From the NCBI GenBank assembly GCA_963814915.1, contig CAWFEI010000005.1:682001-746000 (forward strand): a stretch of 64,000 bases of DNA. The letters run 5' to 3'. The translations under genes were made by a program, and so were the position numbers. Below the pieces are notes generated by a model. That model saw only the letters and a program-made list of their open reading frames with translations, had not been told where the DNA came from and made no database searches. This stretch comes from VRUE01 sp963814915 (GTDB taxonomy: Bacteria; Actinomycetota; Thermoleophilia; Solirubrobacterales; 70-9). Shown here one piece after another: positions 49,167 through 58,168 of the stretch (position 1 is its first letter; each line of letters opens with the position of its first letter).

Positions 49167-50557
49167 CCCTCGGTCCCCCCGACGGTCATCGCCGCGATCC
49201 GCACGTGTCCCTGACCGGTGCCGACCGGGACTTTCTGGCCGCCCTTGCCGCAAATCCCGGTCTTCATCCAGAAGTCGTCGCCGACGGCGTCGATCGCGGC
49301 CAGCGCCTGCAGGCAGTTGCCGACCAGGGTCGCGCCGCGGCAGGGGCGGGTCACCTCGCCGCCCTCGATCAGATAGCCCTCGTTGACGCCGAAGACGAAG
49401 TCGCCGGTTGCCGGGTCGACCTGGCCGCCGGCGAAGGAGACCGCGTAGAAGCCCTTCTCGACCTCGCCGATGATCTCCTCGGGCGCCGCGTCGCCGGGTG
49501 CGATGTAGGTGTTGGTCATCCGCGGGATCGGCAGGTGACGGAAGCTCTCACGCCGACCGTTGCCGGTCTGGGCGGCGCCTTCGCGCTCGGCGCTGCGGCG
49601 GTCGTGGAGGAAGCCGACCAGCCTCCCCTCCTCGATCACGCGCGTCCGCTGGGTCGGCGCGCCCTCGTCGTCGATCGCGTCGCTGCCCCACTCGCCCGGC
49701 ATGCGGCCGTCGTCGTAGGCGGTGAGCAGCGGCTGGGCCACCGTCTCGCCGAGCTTGCCGGCATAGACGCTGGCGCCCTTCTGGACGTGGTCGGCCTCGA
49801 GCCCGTGGCCGGTCATCTCGTGAAAGAGGACGCCGCCGAAGCCACCGCCGACCACGACCGGCATCGAGCCGGTCGGCGCCGGGCCGGCGTCGAGCAGCGT
49901 CAGCGCCTTGCCCGCCGCGCTCGCGGCGATCGCCGCCGGGTCGCCGTCGAAGAGCTCGAAGCCGCGATGCCCACCCAGCGTCTCGGCACCGGTCTCGACT
50001 CGGTCGGCGCGGCGCGCCACCGCCTGGGCGCCGATCCGCACCCGGGTGCGGTCGTCGCCGCTGAACAGGCCGTCGGAGTTGGCGATCGCGACCTCGCGCC
50101 GCGCCTCGCCGTAGGACGCCATCGCCTGGGCTACGTCGGCGCCCGCGGCCCGCGCCCGCTCGTCCAGCTCGCGCAGCAGCTCGGCCTTGCGCGCCGCGGG
50201 GACGTCGCCGGGCGGTTGCTCGATCGGCTGCGGCGCGGGGGACTCGGCGCGCAGCGGCCGGGCCTCGGCGCGCGCGCCGCGCAGCGCCCCGGCTGCCTCC
50301 TCGGCGGCCCGTTCGAGGTCGGTGGCGGCGAGCCCGTCGACGTGGGCGAAGTAGGTCGTCCCGCCGCTCAACACACGCACACCCGCGCCCGCTTCGGCGC
50401 CGGACTGGACCGACTCGATCCGCGACTCGTCGATCGCCAGGGTCAGGCCGCTGCGCCGTTCGGCGAAGACCTCGGCGAACTCGCCGCCGTTGGCCAGCGC
50501 TCTCGCGACGACACGCTCGGCGACGGCGGGGTCGAGCAGCGCCTCTCCCCCGCTCAC
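49163..50557 (-). CDS. tldD: TldD-family zinc metalloprotease subunit
   Basis: 464 residues. The zinc motif HEMTGHGLEADH (HExxxH) lies near residue 255, and the distinctive C-terminal ICGKGGQKVPVGTGQGHVRI completes the site. TldD with TldE forms a protease that unfolds and clips small peptides. GTG 50557 overlaps the upstream small gene. The two genes are the core of a coupled five-frame operon with a 75-residue protein and a roadblock-like protein, which is unusual. Confidence 0.92.
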   Translation of the reverse strand: MSGGEALLDPAVAERVVARALANGGEFAEVFAERRSGLTLAIDESRIESVQSGAEAGAGVRVLSGGTTYFAHVDGLAATDLERAAEEAAGALRGARAEARPLRAESPAPQPIEQPPGDVPAARKAELLRELDERARAAGADVAQAMASYGEARREVAIANSDGLFSGDDRTRVRIGAQAVARRADRVETGAETLGGHRGFELFDGDPAAIAASAAGKALTLLDAGPAPTGSMPVVVGGGFGGVLFHEMTGHGLEADHVQKGASVYAGKLGETVAQPLLTAYDDGRMPGEWGSDAIDDEGAPTQRTRVIEEGRLVGFLHDRRSAEREGAAQTGNGRRESFRHLPIPRMTNTYIAPGDAAPEEIIGEVEKGFYAVSFAGGQVDPATGDFVFGVNEGYLIEGGEVTRPCRGATLVGNCLQALAAIDAVGDDFWMKTGICGKGGQKVPVGTGQGHVRIAAMTVGGTEG

Positions 50558-50781
50558 GACTTCGCCTGCTTCCCCGCGACCTCGATCAGTCGACCCGCGG
50601 CGACGAACAGCTCGCCCGCCGCGTCGGAATCGGTGGCGTGGTCCTCGGCCCGCCCCTCCGCGTAGTAGAGGCGGGCAAAGGGCTTGCGGAAGGCGCGGCG
50701 ACGGCGCATGTAGGCGGCGGCCTCGTCGGCATAGCCGGAGACGCGGTCGAGCAGGACGCGATGGGGCTTGGGAGGGGTCAT
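50554..50781 (-). CDS. Small charged protein between roadblock-like gene and tldD
   Basis: 75 residues, very basic in the first half (ADEAAAYMRRRRAFRKPFARLYYAEGR), neutral later. No family recognised. It starts at ATG 50781, overlapping the roadblock-like gene's stop, and its stop overlaps tldD (GTGA), so it is translated as part of the operon. Size and basic helix would suit a substrate or chaperone of the TldD/E pair, but that is a guess. Confidence 0.6.
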   Translation of the reverse strand: MTPPKPHRVLLDRVSGYADEAAAYMRRRRAFRKPFARLYYAEGRAEDHATDSDAAGELFVAAGRLIEVAGKQAKS

Positions 50782-51170
50782 CCGGGCCGTGCCTCCCCCG
50801 CGCGCCCGTCGCCGCCCGCGGCGAGGTCGCGCAGCAGCGAGCGCATGTCGAAGAAGGTCAGCGAGGCGAGCGCGAAGCGCTCGGTCACGGCGACCGCGGC
50901 GAGCCCGGCGTGGCGCAGCGCGAAGACCTCGCCCTGCTCGGTGCCGATGTGGATCTGCTCGACCGGCTCCCCGCCGGCCCGGTCGGCAACTCCGAAGAGC
51001 GCCGCGGCGTCCTCCGCCCAGTGCCCGGCCTCACCGGTCCCGGCCAGCACGGCGCCGTCGGCGGCGAAGATCGCGGCGCCACGCAGGTCGGGAGACATCT
51101 CGGTCAGGTAGGCGAGCGCCCCCGTCGCCGCATCGCCCGAAATCGCCCCGTTCGCTTGCCCGTCTGGCAT
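50778..51170 (-). CDS. Roadblock/LC7-like domain protein
   Basis: 130 residues, mostly a single alpha/beta domain: MSPDLRGAAIFAADGAVLAGTG near 25 and LRHAGLAAVAVTERFALASL near 85, the strand-helix-strand pattern of roadblock/LC7 proteins, which in bacteria act with small GTPases and kinases as scaffolds. ATG 51170 is taken as the start. It is the first gene of the TldD operon; divergent from a small membrane-protein gene 20 bases away. Confidence 0.6.
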   Translation of the reverse strand: MPDGQANGAISGDAATGALAYLTEMSPDLRGAAIFAADGAVLAGTGEAGHWAEDAAALFGVADRAGGEPVEQIHIGTEQGEVFALRHAGLAAVAVTERFALASLTFFDMRSLLRDLAAGGDGRAGEARPG

Positions 51171-51190
51171 CTTGGTGAAAATACCGTCCC

Positions 51191-51340
51191 GTGTCCCTGG
51201 CCCGAGCTTCATGGATAACCGTAGTCGCCGTCTGCGCCATCGCGGCGATCCTCTTCGCGATCAGCGGCTACACCGGCTACACCATCACCGTGACCGCCGT
51301 CGGCCTCGCCGCCGCGGTGAATCTTTTGCCGAGCCCCTGA
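51191..51340 (+). CDS. Small hydrophobic membrane protein
   Basis: 49 residues starting at GTG 51191, with two hydrophobic helices (SWITVVAVCAIAAILFAISG and TITVTAVGLAAAVNLLP). It faces away from the roadblock-like gene and ends just before a strong terminator-like hairpin, which supports a short transcribed gene. No family is recognised. Confidence 0.45.
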   Translation: MSLARASWITVVAVCAIAAILFAISGYTGYTITVTAVGLAAAVNLLPSP

Positions 51341-51345
51341 ACAAA

Positions 51346-51381
51346 ACGCCACCTCCCCCGCTTCGCGTCCGGGGGTGGCGT
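51346..51381 (+). terminator. Strong GC-rich hairpin after the small membrane gene
   Basis: ACGCCACC-T-CCCC on the left pairs with GGGGGTGGCGT on the right over a short loop. It lies just after the 49-residue gene and before the convergent transporter gene. Confidence 0.6.
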
Positions 51382-51443
51382 CTACGCACCAAATCGGCGC
51401 CGCTCACGAAGAATCAAATCGCGACGTTCGCTCATCGGTCGCC

Positions 51444-52346
51444 CTAACCAGCGCGAAATGGGCCCGGGTCATCGCCTCGCAACGAGGTTTCCGGCTCGAC
51501 GTGGATCAGCACCTCGGCGCGGCGGATGCCGGCCTCGATCTGGTCGCGCATCTCGTGGGCGAGCTCGTGGGCGCGCTCGAGGCTCGTGCCCGACCGGTAC
51601 TGGACGTGGAAGTCGATGTAGCGGCGGCTGCCGGCCCGGCGGGCGCGCAGCCTGTGGTAGCCGGCCACCTCCGGCGTGCGAGCCGCGGCGATCGCGGCCT
51701 CGATCCGGTCCATCTCCGCGTCAGGCAGCACTTCGTCGACGAGCACGCCGGATGAGCGGCGGATGATCCGCAGGCCGGCGGTGACGATCGCCGCTGCGAC
51801 GATCAGGGCGGTGATCGAGTCGAAGGCGACGACGCCGGTGATCTGCACCAGCGCCAGTCCGGCGAGCACGCCGGCCGAGGTGAGAGCGTCGGTGCGCAGG
51901 TGGGCGGCGTCGCCTTCCAGTGCCGGCGATTCGTGCTCGCGCGCCTGTCGCGAGAGGACCGAGGAGACGAGCAGGTTGGCCAGCACCGAGAAGCCCATCA
52001 CGGCCATGCCGACGCCGAGCGTCTCGACTTGCGAGCCGGCGACCAGCCGGTGGGTTGCCTCGTAGACGATGATCCCGGCGCCGATCAGGATCAGCATCCC
52101 CTCGATCGTCGCCGCCAGGCTCTCGACCTTCTCGTGGCCGTAGGGATGGTCGGCGTCGGCCGGCTCGTCGGCCTTGCGCACCGAGACGAAGGCGACGACC
52201 GATGCGACCAGGTCGATCAGCGAGTGAACCGCCTCGGTGACGATCGCGATCGAGCCGGTGATCGCGCCGGCGGCGAGCTTGATCGCGATCAATACCGCGT
52301 TGGAAGCGATCGAGAGGCCGGCCGCCCCGCTTTTCGTGCGGATCAT
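51444..52346 (-). CDS. Cation diffusion facilitator (CDF) metal transporter
   Basis: 300 residues, six membrane helices, CDF family. The metal site is AVHSLIDLVAS (HxxxD) in helix II and HLRTDALTSAG in helix V; the HPYGHEKVE loop and a C-terminal cytoplasmic domain with RIEAAIAAARTPEVAGYHRL follow. Likely exports zinc, cobalt or similar ions in exchange for protons. ATG 52346 overlaps rdgB (ATGA). Confidence 0.92.
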   Translation of the reverse strand: MIRTKSGAAGLSIASNAVLIAIKLAAGAITGSIAIVTEAVHSLIDLVASVVAFVSVRKADEPADADHPYGHEKVESLAATIEGMLILIGAGIIVYEATHRLVAGSQVETLGVGMAVMGFSVLANLLVSSVLSRQAREHESPALEGDAAHLRTDALTSAGVLAGLALVQITGVVAFDSITALIVAAAIVTAGLRIIRRSSGVLVDEVLPDAEMDRIEAAIAAARTPEVAGYHRLRARRAGSRRYIDFHVQYRSGTSLERAHELAHEMRDQIEAGIRRAEVLIHVEPETSLRGDDPGPFRAG

Positions 52347-52919
52347 CGTTGCGCCGGCGCCGCTCCGCCGGCACCGATGTGCCGCGCCAGCAACCGGGCG
52401 GCACGGCCCCGGTGGCTGATCTCGTTCTTCTCTGCCTGGCTGATCTCCGAGTAGGTGCGGGTGTCCTCGGGCCCCGTGGCCTCGGGGACGAACGCCGGGT
52501 CGTAGCCGAAGCCACCGCCACCGCGTGGCCGCTCGATCAGGTATCCGTCGCAGCGCTCCTCGAAGACGTGCTCGGACCCGTCGGCTTCGATCAGCGCCAG
52601 GGCACAGACGTAAAAGGCGCGGCGCTCGTCGCCCGCCGCGGCTACCTCGCGCAGCAGCTTCGCCAGGTTCTCCTCGTCGCTCGCCCCCTCGCCGCCGTAG
52701 CGGGCCGAGTGGATGCCCGGCCGGCCGCCGAGCCCGACCGCGCCGATCCCCGAGTCGTCGGCGATCGTCGCCTCGCCGGTCGCCCGGTGGGCGGCCCGCG
52801 CCTTGTCGAGCGCGATCGCGGCAAAGCTCTCGCCGTCCTCGGGCGGCAGCTCCAATCCATCCGGCAGTCCATCCAGCGCGATCCCCGGCAGGAGTTCGCG
52901 CATCTCGCGCAGCTTGTGC

Positions 52920-52942
<23 letters not shown>
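52343..52942 (-). CDS. rdgB: Non-canonical purine NTP pyrophosphatase (RdgB/HAM1)
   Basis: 199 residues, removes inosine/xanthosine triphosphates. Motifs FATGNKHKLREM at the start, DDSGIGAVGLGGRPGIHSAR near 62, and RPRGGGGFGYDPAFVPE near 143 with the conserved FGYDP. Start TTG at 52942, which places it 23 bases inside the end of rph; no better start exists. It overlaps the CDF gene. The rph-rdgB pair is conserved in bacteria. Confidence 0.93.
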
Positions 52943-53675
<733 letters not shown>

Positions 53676-53735
53676 GCCGCGAGTCTGTCACGCGCACGCC
53701 CCTCGCGGCGGCTCGCGTCGGGGCCGCGTCGGGGC

Positions 53736-54707
53736 TCAGGGGATCCGCAGCCGGCGCTCGCAGCCCGGGCTGCGCCGCTGGTCTCGGCCTGCGCCGCCAT
53801 TGCACACGTCGGGCCGACCCGCGCCACCGTTCAGGGCGTCGGCGCCGGCCTGGCCGAACAGCCGGTCGGCTGCGGCCTGGCCGAAGATGTGGTCGGCGCC
53901 GCCGCCGCCGAGCACGGTGTCCCTGCCCGCCTGGCCGTGGAGGGTGTCCCCGCCTCCCTGACCCAGCAGGACATCCTTGCCGCCGCCGCCAAGGATGATG
54001 TCGTTGCCGCCGAGCCCGCAGACCAGGTCGTTGCCCCCACGCGCCCGGATCACGTCGCGCTTCGGCGTCCCCATGATCACGTCGCGACGGGCCGTGCCGT
54101 TGGTCGGGGGACCGGGCCGGGCGAAGATCGTCGGGGCCTTACCGCGGCAGGTCGCCTTCCCCGTCTTCGCAGGCGGGCCTTCGGGCTCGTCCGGAGGGCT
54201 TGAGGGGGTCTTCTTTTCTTCCTCGATTCTCTTTTCTTCTTCTTCTTTTTCTTTCTCCTCTTGTACTTCTTCCGAAGCATCGGGGACCGTTATGTGGACG
54301 GTGGCCGCGATGATTCGCCCGAGCATTTCGGCCTGCAGGCTCGCGCACTCGACCGAACCGCCGGGATCGCTTTTGGCGCGGTAGGAGTGGAAATACCAAT
54401 GGGTGCCAACCGCGGGAACGAATCTAGGGGCCTGGAGCCCGTCGTCAAAAGGCGGGGTCAGGGTCGGTTCCGCGTGGGTCAATATGTCGGCGGTTCCTCT
54501 GAGGTATTCGTAGTCGAGTTTCCACCCTTGCGCGTTCGCCTGTTCGGGCCACTGGATGAACACGAACGCTTGGCAGTTCTCAGCGCCCGTGTTGCCCGCT
54601 CGGAACACCGCCGTCGCCGGCACGTCGATGACTTTCGCCGCATTGGCCGAGACCGGCAGCGCGAGCAACAGGCCAAATGCACAGGCAACGACTGCGAGAC
54701 GACGCAT
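53736..54707 (-). CDS. Secreted RTX-repeat (calcium-binding) protein
   Basis: 323 residues: signal peptide (about 1-24), a mature N-terminal domain of about 130 residues with three cysteines and no recognised family, a highly charged EKEKEEEEKRIEEEKK linker near 173, and a C-terminal block of about nine RTX nonapeptides (GGNDLVCG, GGNDIILG, GGKDVLLG and similar, about 222-310) that bind calcium. The linker DNA is a pyrimidine-rich run on the plus strand, far from the surrounding GC level. ATG 54707 starts the signal peptide. It is divergent from the LuxR gene. Confidence 0.82.
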   Translation of the reverse strand: MRRLAVVACAFGLLLALPVSANAAKVIDVPATAVFRAGNTGAENCQAFVFIQWPEQANAQGWKLDYEYLRGTADILTHAEPTLTPPFDDGLQAPRFVPAVGTHWYFHSYRAKSDPGGSVECASLQAEMLGRIIAATVHITVPDASEEVQEEKEKEEEEKRIEEEKKTPSSPPDEPEGPPAKTGKATCRGKAPTIFARPGPPTNGTARRDVIMGTPKRDVIRARGGNDLVCGLGGNDIILGGGGKDVLLGQGGGDTLHGQAGRDTVLGGGGADHIFGQAAADRLFGQAGADALNGGAGRPDVCNGGAGRDQRRSPGCERRLRIP

Positions 54708-54886
54708 CCATCCTCCTTTGGATTTTCCCCTACCGAGCACCAGAGCGATTTGAGCGTTCGCACCCAAGTTCCGCAACCTCGGAAGGCGCAAGCTGGGCCG
54801 ATCGGCCCAGCCGGTCACCCGGGGCGACGGCTCGCTCCGTCACGTACTCATCTAGGCTGGGGCCCGGCAGCCCCCACGAGCCATTC

Positions 54887-57703
54887 GTGTCCCGTTCCGC
54901 CCACACCGCGTCGCGCCAGCCGGTGCCGCTGCCCGGCCCTTTGCGCAGCGCCCGAGCGCGCCCTTGGCCGATCGCCGGCCGCGACGCCGAGCTGGCGGAG
55001 ATCGCCGCCGCCTGGGCACGGGTCGTGGAGGGCGACAGGGAGACGGTGCTGGTGGCAGGGGAGCCCGGCGCCGGCAAGAGCCGCCTGGTCGCGGAGGCGG
55101 CCGGGGCCGCCCACGCCGAAGGGGGGCTGGTCCTCTACGGCAGTGGTGAAGACATCGCCGGGACGCCCTACGCGCCGTTCGTCGCGGCTTTCGGCGACCT
55201 CGACCGCCACGGGACGGAGCCGCTGCGCGAGGAGCTGCAGCGCTCCGGACTCGGCGCGCTGATCGCCGAGTCCGGCGGTGAGGCACTGTGGGGCCTGAGC
55301 GACGATCGGGCCAAACTTTTCGCGGCGGCGTTGTCGTTGCTCGAGGGCATAACCCGCCACGGGCCGCTGCTGCTGGCGATCGACGACCTGCACGGCTGCG
55401 GCCCCTCGACCCTCGCCCTGATCCGACACCTGGCCCGGGCGGGGGGCGGGGCTCCGTTCCTGCTCCTGGCCACCTACCGCCCCACCGACGTCGACCCGAG
55501 CGGTGAGGCGGCTGAGGCGATCGCGGAGCTCAGCTCGGAGGCCGGCTCCAGGCACTTGCAGCTCGGCCCCCTCGGGCCGCCGGCCCTGCGTGACATCGCT
55601 TCCGCGCTCAACCCGGACGCCGACGACGCCGCGCTCGACGGCGCCGCGGCAATCGTTGCCCGCGAAAGCGGCGGCAACGCCCTCTTCGCCTGCGAGCTGC
55701 TGCGGGCAATGGGCGATGTCGGGACGTCCTCTCCTCCGGGTCCGCCCGCCTCCCACTCGCTGCGGATGCTGATCGCCGCCCGCGCGTACGCCCTCGGCGA
55801 GCCGGCCTTCAGCTGCCTGTCCGCCGCGGCCGCTCTCGGCCGCGCCTTCACCCCGGCCGATCTCGCGGCGGGCATGGGAATCGACCCCGAAGCGGTCGAG
55901 GATTCGCTGCGAGCGGCGGAGCGTGCCGGCCTGGTCGCAGCCGAGAGTGGCGGCCGCTGCGCCTTCAGCCACGCGATCGTCGCTCACTGCCTCTACGAGG
56001 AGATCGAGCCCGCGGCGCGGGGGAAGCTGCACCGGCGCTTCGGCGAGCAGCTCGAGGCAGAGCCCGAGCTGCTCGCCGGCGAGGGCCGATCGACCCAGCT
56101 CGCCCACCACTGGTGGCGCGCCGAGCCGGGCGATCGCGAGCGGGCCACCCGCTACTGCGCCGCGGCCGGCGAAGCCGCACTGCGCGGCAACGACCACGAG
56201 CTGGCGGCGAGTTGGTTCGAGCGGGCGCTGGAGCGGCGCGGCGAGGACCGCGAGGACGTCGAGCTCTGCGACCTGCTGACCGGCCTCGGCGTCGCGCTCC
56301 GCTACACGAACCAGGAGCGCTCGCGCGAATGCCTGCTCAGGGCGGCGCGCCTGTCCGACCGCCTCGGGGAGGTCGATCGGCTGGTCGCGGCGGCGCTCGC
56401 AAACAACCGCGGCTTCGTCTCCCAGGTGGGCGGCTTCGACCGCGAGCGCGCCGCGATGCTGCGACGGGCTGGAGAACGGCTCGACGGAAGCGGTCCAAAG
56501 TCGGCCTTGGTGCTCGCCCAGCTCGCGCTGGAGCTGACCTTCACCGATCAGGTCGACCGCCGTCGCTGGCTGGCGGAGAGCGCTCTCGTCGCAGCGCGCA
56601 AGTCAGGTGACCGCCGCGTCCTCGCTCAGGTGCTGGTCCGCGGCCTGATCGCCCGCTGGGACCCCGACAACGCCGCCGAGCGGATTGCGATGGCGGCCGA
56701 GAGCATCGAGATCGGGGCGGAGTTGGATGAGCCCCTCGAGCTGTTCCACGCCCTCCACTGGCAGGCGGCAGCGCAACTGGAGATCTGCGAGGTCGAGGCC
56801 GCGGCGCGCTCGCTGCGCGAGCAGGATCGGATCGCCGGCCGGACCGGCGACACCACTGCCCGCTGGCTGTGCGAATGGGCGGAGTCGCTGCATCTGTCGC
56901 TGCACGGGAAGCTTGACGAGGCCGAGGCCCGTGCTCAGCGGGCGGTCGAGCGCGCCAGGCACAGCGCCCAGCCCGACGCCCTGCCCCCGTACATCAGCCA
57001 GCTCTGCAGCATCCGCTGGCAGGAAGGGCGGCTCGGCGAGCTGGCTTCGCTGCTGGCGCAGGCGCTGCGCCAGTACCCCGGGATCCCGGGCTTCCGCTCC
57101 CTGGTGGCCCTCGCCAACGCCGAAGCCGGCGAGCTCGACTTCGCCCGCGAGGTGCTGGACACCGATGTGGCGACACGGTTCGAGGCGCTGCCACGCGACC
57201 CGTTCTGGATCGCCACCGTCGTCGACTACGCCTACGCGGTCGCCCGGCTCGAAGATCGCGAGGCGGCAACCCTTCTGCACGGGATCCTCGACCCCTACCG
57301 GGGCCGGTTGGCGACGACCACGGTCGCCGTCTGGGGAGTTGTCGACCACGCCCTCGGTCGGCTCGAGCTCCTACTGGGCAAGGAAGATGCCGGGCGACGC
57401 TCGCTGCAGACCGCGATCGACTCCTACGCGGCGATTCGGGCGCCGCTGTGGAAGGCGCGGGCCGAGGCCGACCTGGGGCCGGTCGGGGGGGCCGAATCGC
57501 CGCTGGAGGCCCGAATCGCCACCCTGGGCCTGACCGCGCGCCAGGCGGAGGTGGCCGAGCTGACCGCCCGCGGCCTCTCCAACCGCGAGATCGCCGAGCG
57601 GCTGCGTGTCTCCCCCAGCACGGTGAAGCGCCACCTGGAGGACGTCTACAGGCACACCGGCGTCAGCTCGCGCGTGGCGCTCACCGCGCGGCTGCTGGAG
57701 TAG
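54887..57703 (+). CDS. LuxR-family ATP-binding regulator (LAL type)
   Basis: 938 residues from GTG 54887. N-terminal ATPase module with Walker A AGEPGAGKSRL and Walker B LLLAIDDLHG near 165, a helical repeat (TPR-like) middle with long Ala/Arg-rich helices, and a C-terminal LuxR helix-turn-helix: LTARQAEVAELTARGLSNRE, then IAERLRVSPSTVKRHLEDVY. This is the layout of large ATP-dependent LuxR (LAL) activators. The start is uncertain; an upstream ATG at 54677 would overlap the divergent RTX gene. Confidence 0.88.
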   Translation: MSRSAHTASRQPVPLPGPLRSARARPWPIAGRDAELAEIAAAWARVVEGDRETVLVAGEPGAGKSRLVAEAAGAAHAEGGLVLYGSGEDIAGTPYAPFVAAFGDLDRHGTEPLREELQRSGLGALIAESGGEALWGLSDDRAKLFAAALSLLEGITRHGPLLLAIDDLHGCGPSTLALIRHLARAGGGAPFLLLATYRPTDVDPSGEAAEAIAELSSEAGSRHLQLGPLGPPALRDIASALNPDADDAALDGAAAIVARESGGNALFACELLRAMGDVGTSSPPGPPASHSLRMLIAARAYALGEPAFSCLSAAAALGRAFTPADLAAGMGIDPEAVEDSLRAAERAGLVAAESGGRCAFSHAIVAHCLYEEIEPAARGKLHRRFGEQLEAEPELLAGEGRSTQLAHHWWRAEPGDRERATRYCAAAGEAALRGNDHELAASWFERALERRGEDREDVELCDLLTGLGVALRYTNQERSRECLLRAARLSDRLGEVDRLVAAALANNRGFVSQVGGFDRERAAMLRRAGERLDGSGPKSALVLAQLALELTFTDQVDRRRWLAESALVAARKSGDRRVLAQVLVRGLIARWDPDNAAERIAMAAESIEIGAELDEPLELFHALHWQAAAQLEICEVEAAARSLREQDRIAGRTGDTTARWLCEWAESLHLSLHGKLDEAEARAQRAVERARHSAQPDALPPYISQLCSIRWQEGRLGELASLLAQALRQYPGIPGFRSLVALANAEAGELDFAREVLDTDVATRFEALPRDPFWIATVVDYAYAVARLEDREAATLLHGILDPYRGRLATTTVAVWGVVDHALGRLELLLGKEDAGRRSLQTAIDSYAAIRAPLWKARAEADLGPVGGAESPLEARIATLGLTARQAEVAELTARGLSNREIAERLRVSPSTVKRHLEDVYRHTGVSSRVALTARLLE

Positions 57704-57738
57704 GGCTCGACAGACAAGCCCGGGGATGCCACACAAAT

Positions 57739-57771
57739 GGACGAGCGACCGGTGCCACCGGTCGCTCGTCC
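57739..57771. terminator. Perfect 15-base-pair hairpin between convergent genes
   Basis: GGACGAGCGACCGGT-GCC-ACCGGTCGCTCGTCC is a perfect stem with a 3-base loop between the LuxR gene and the pilin gene. It is the strongest terminator-like structure in the window and could serve both strands. Confidence 0.7.
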
Positions 57772-57778
57772 GCCGCTC

Positions 57779-58024
57779 TCATTTGAACGCCACTTTGTCG
57801 ACCGCCTCCTTGATCTTGTCGACGATCACCCCGGCGAGCTCGGTCCCCTGTTTGCCGTTGAACCCCTTCATCGCGGCAACCATGCCGACCATCAGCAACG
57901 AGACGAGCAGGATCAGGCCGACGTACTCGACCGTGCCCTGGCCGCGCTCGCCGGCGAGGGCACGGATCGCCCTCACCCGCGACTCGATCGCGGCCTGTGC
58001 GTATCCCAACAGCGAATAGATCAT
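57779..58024 (-). CDS. Flp/Fap-type pilin-like protein
   Basis: 81 residues with one hydrophobic helix preceded by the pilin motif GERGQGTVEYVGLILLVSLL: a Gly before a Glu-Tyr pair, as in Flp pilins cleaved by prepilin peptidase. A strong AGAAGGAGG site lies six bases before ATG 58024. No tad secretion genes flank it, so it is a lone pilin. The role may be adhesion, or a pseudopilin used elsewhere. Confidence 0.78.
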   Translation of the reverse strand: MIYSLLGYAQAAIESRVRAIRALAGERGQGTVEYVGLILLVSLLMVGMVAAMKGFNGKQGTELAGVIVDKIKEAVDKVAFK

Positions 58025-58110
58025 TCGAAGCCTCCTTCTGGATTTGCCTCGATGCTGCAAGGCCTCGCGTCACGGATCCAGACGCAAATGGGCCAACTCT
58101 GCTGGCGCAA

Positions 58111-58116
58111 TGTCAA
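58111..58116 (-). promoter_or_regulatory. Candidate -35 of the pilin gene
   Basis: TTGACA on the minus strand is a perfect -35 hexamer about 90 bases before the pilin ATG. The matching -10 at the usual distance is poor, so the call is weak. Confidence 0.3.
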
Positions 58117-58168
58117 ATCTCTGTGACAGGCGGAGTCCGGCCCCGGCGGCGGGTACGCTCGGCGCCGG

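Noticed and set aside
54677..54886. An N-terminal extension of the LuxR regulator to ATG 54677.
   Set aside because: It would overlap the 5' end of the divergent RTX gene and adds residues with no family similarity.
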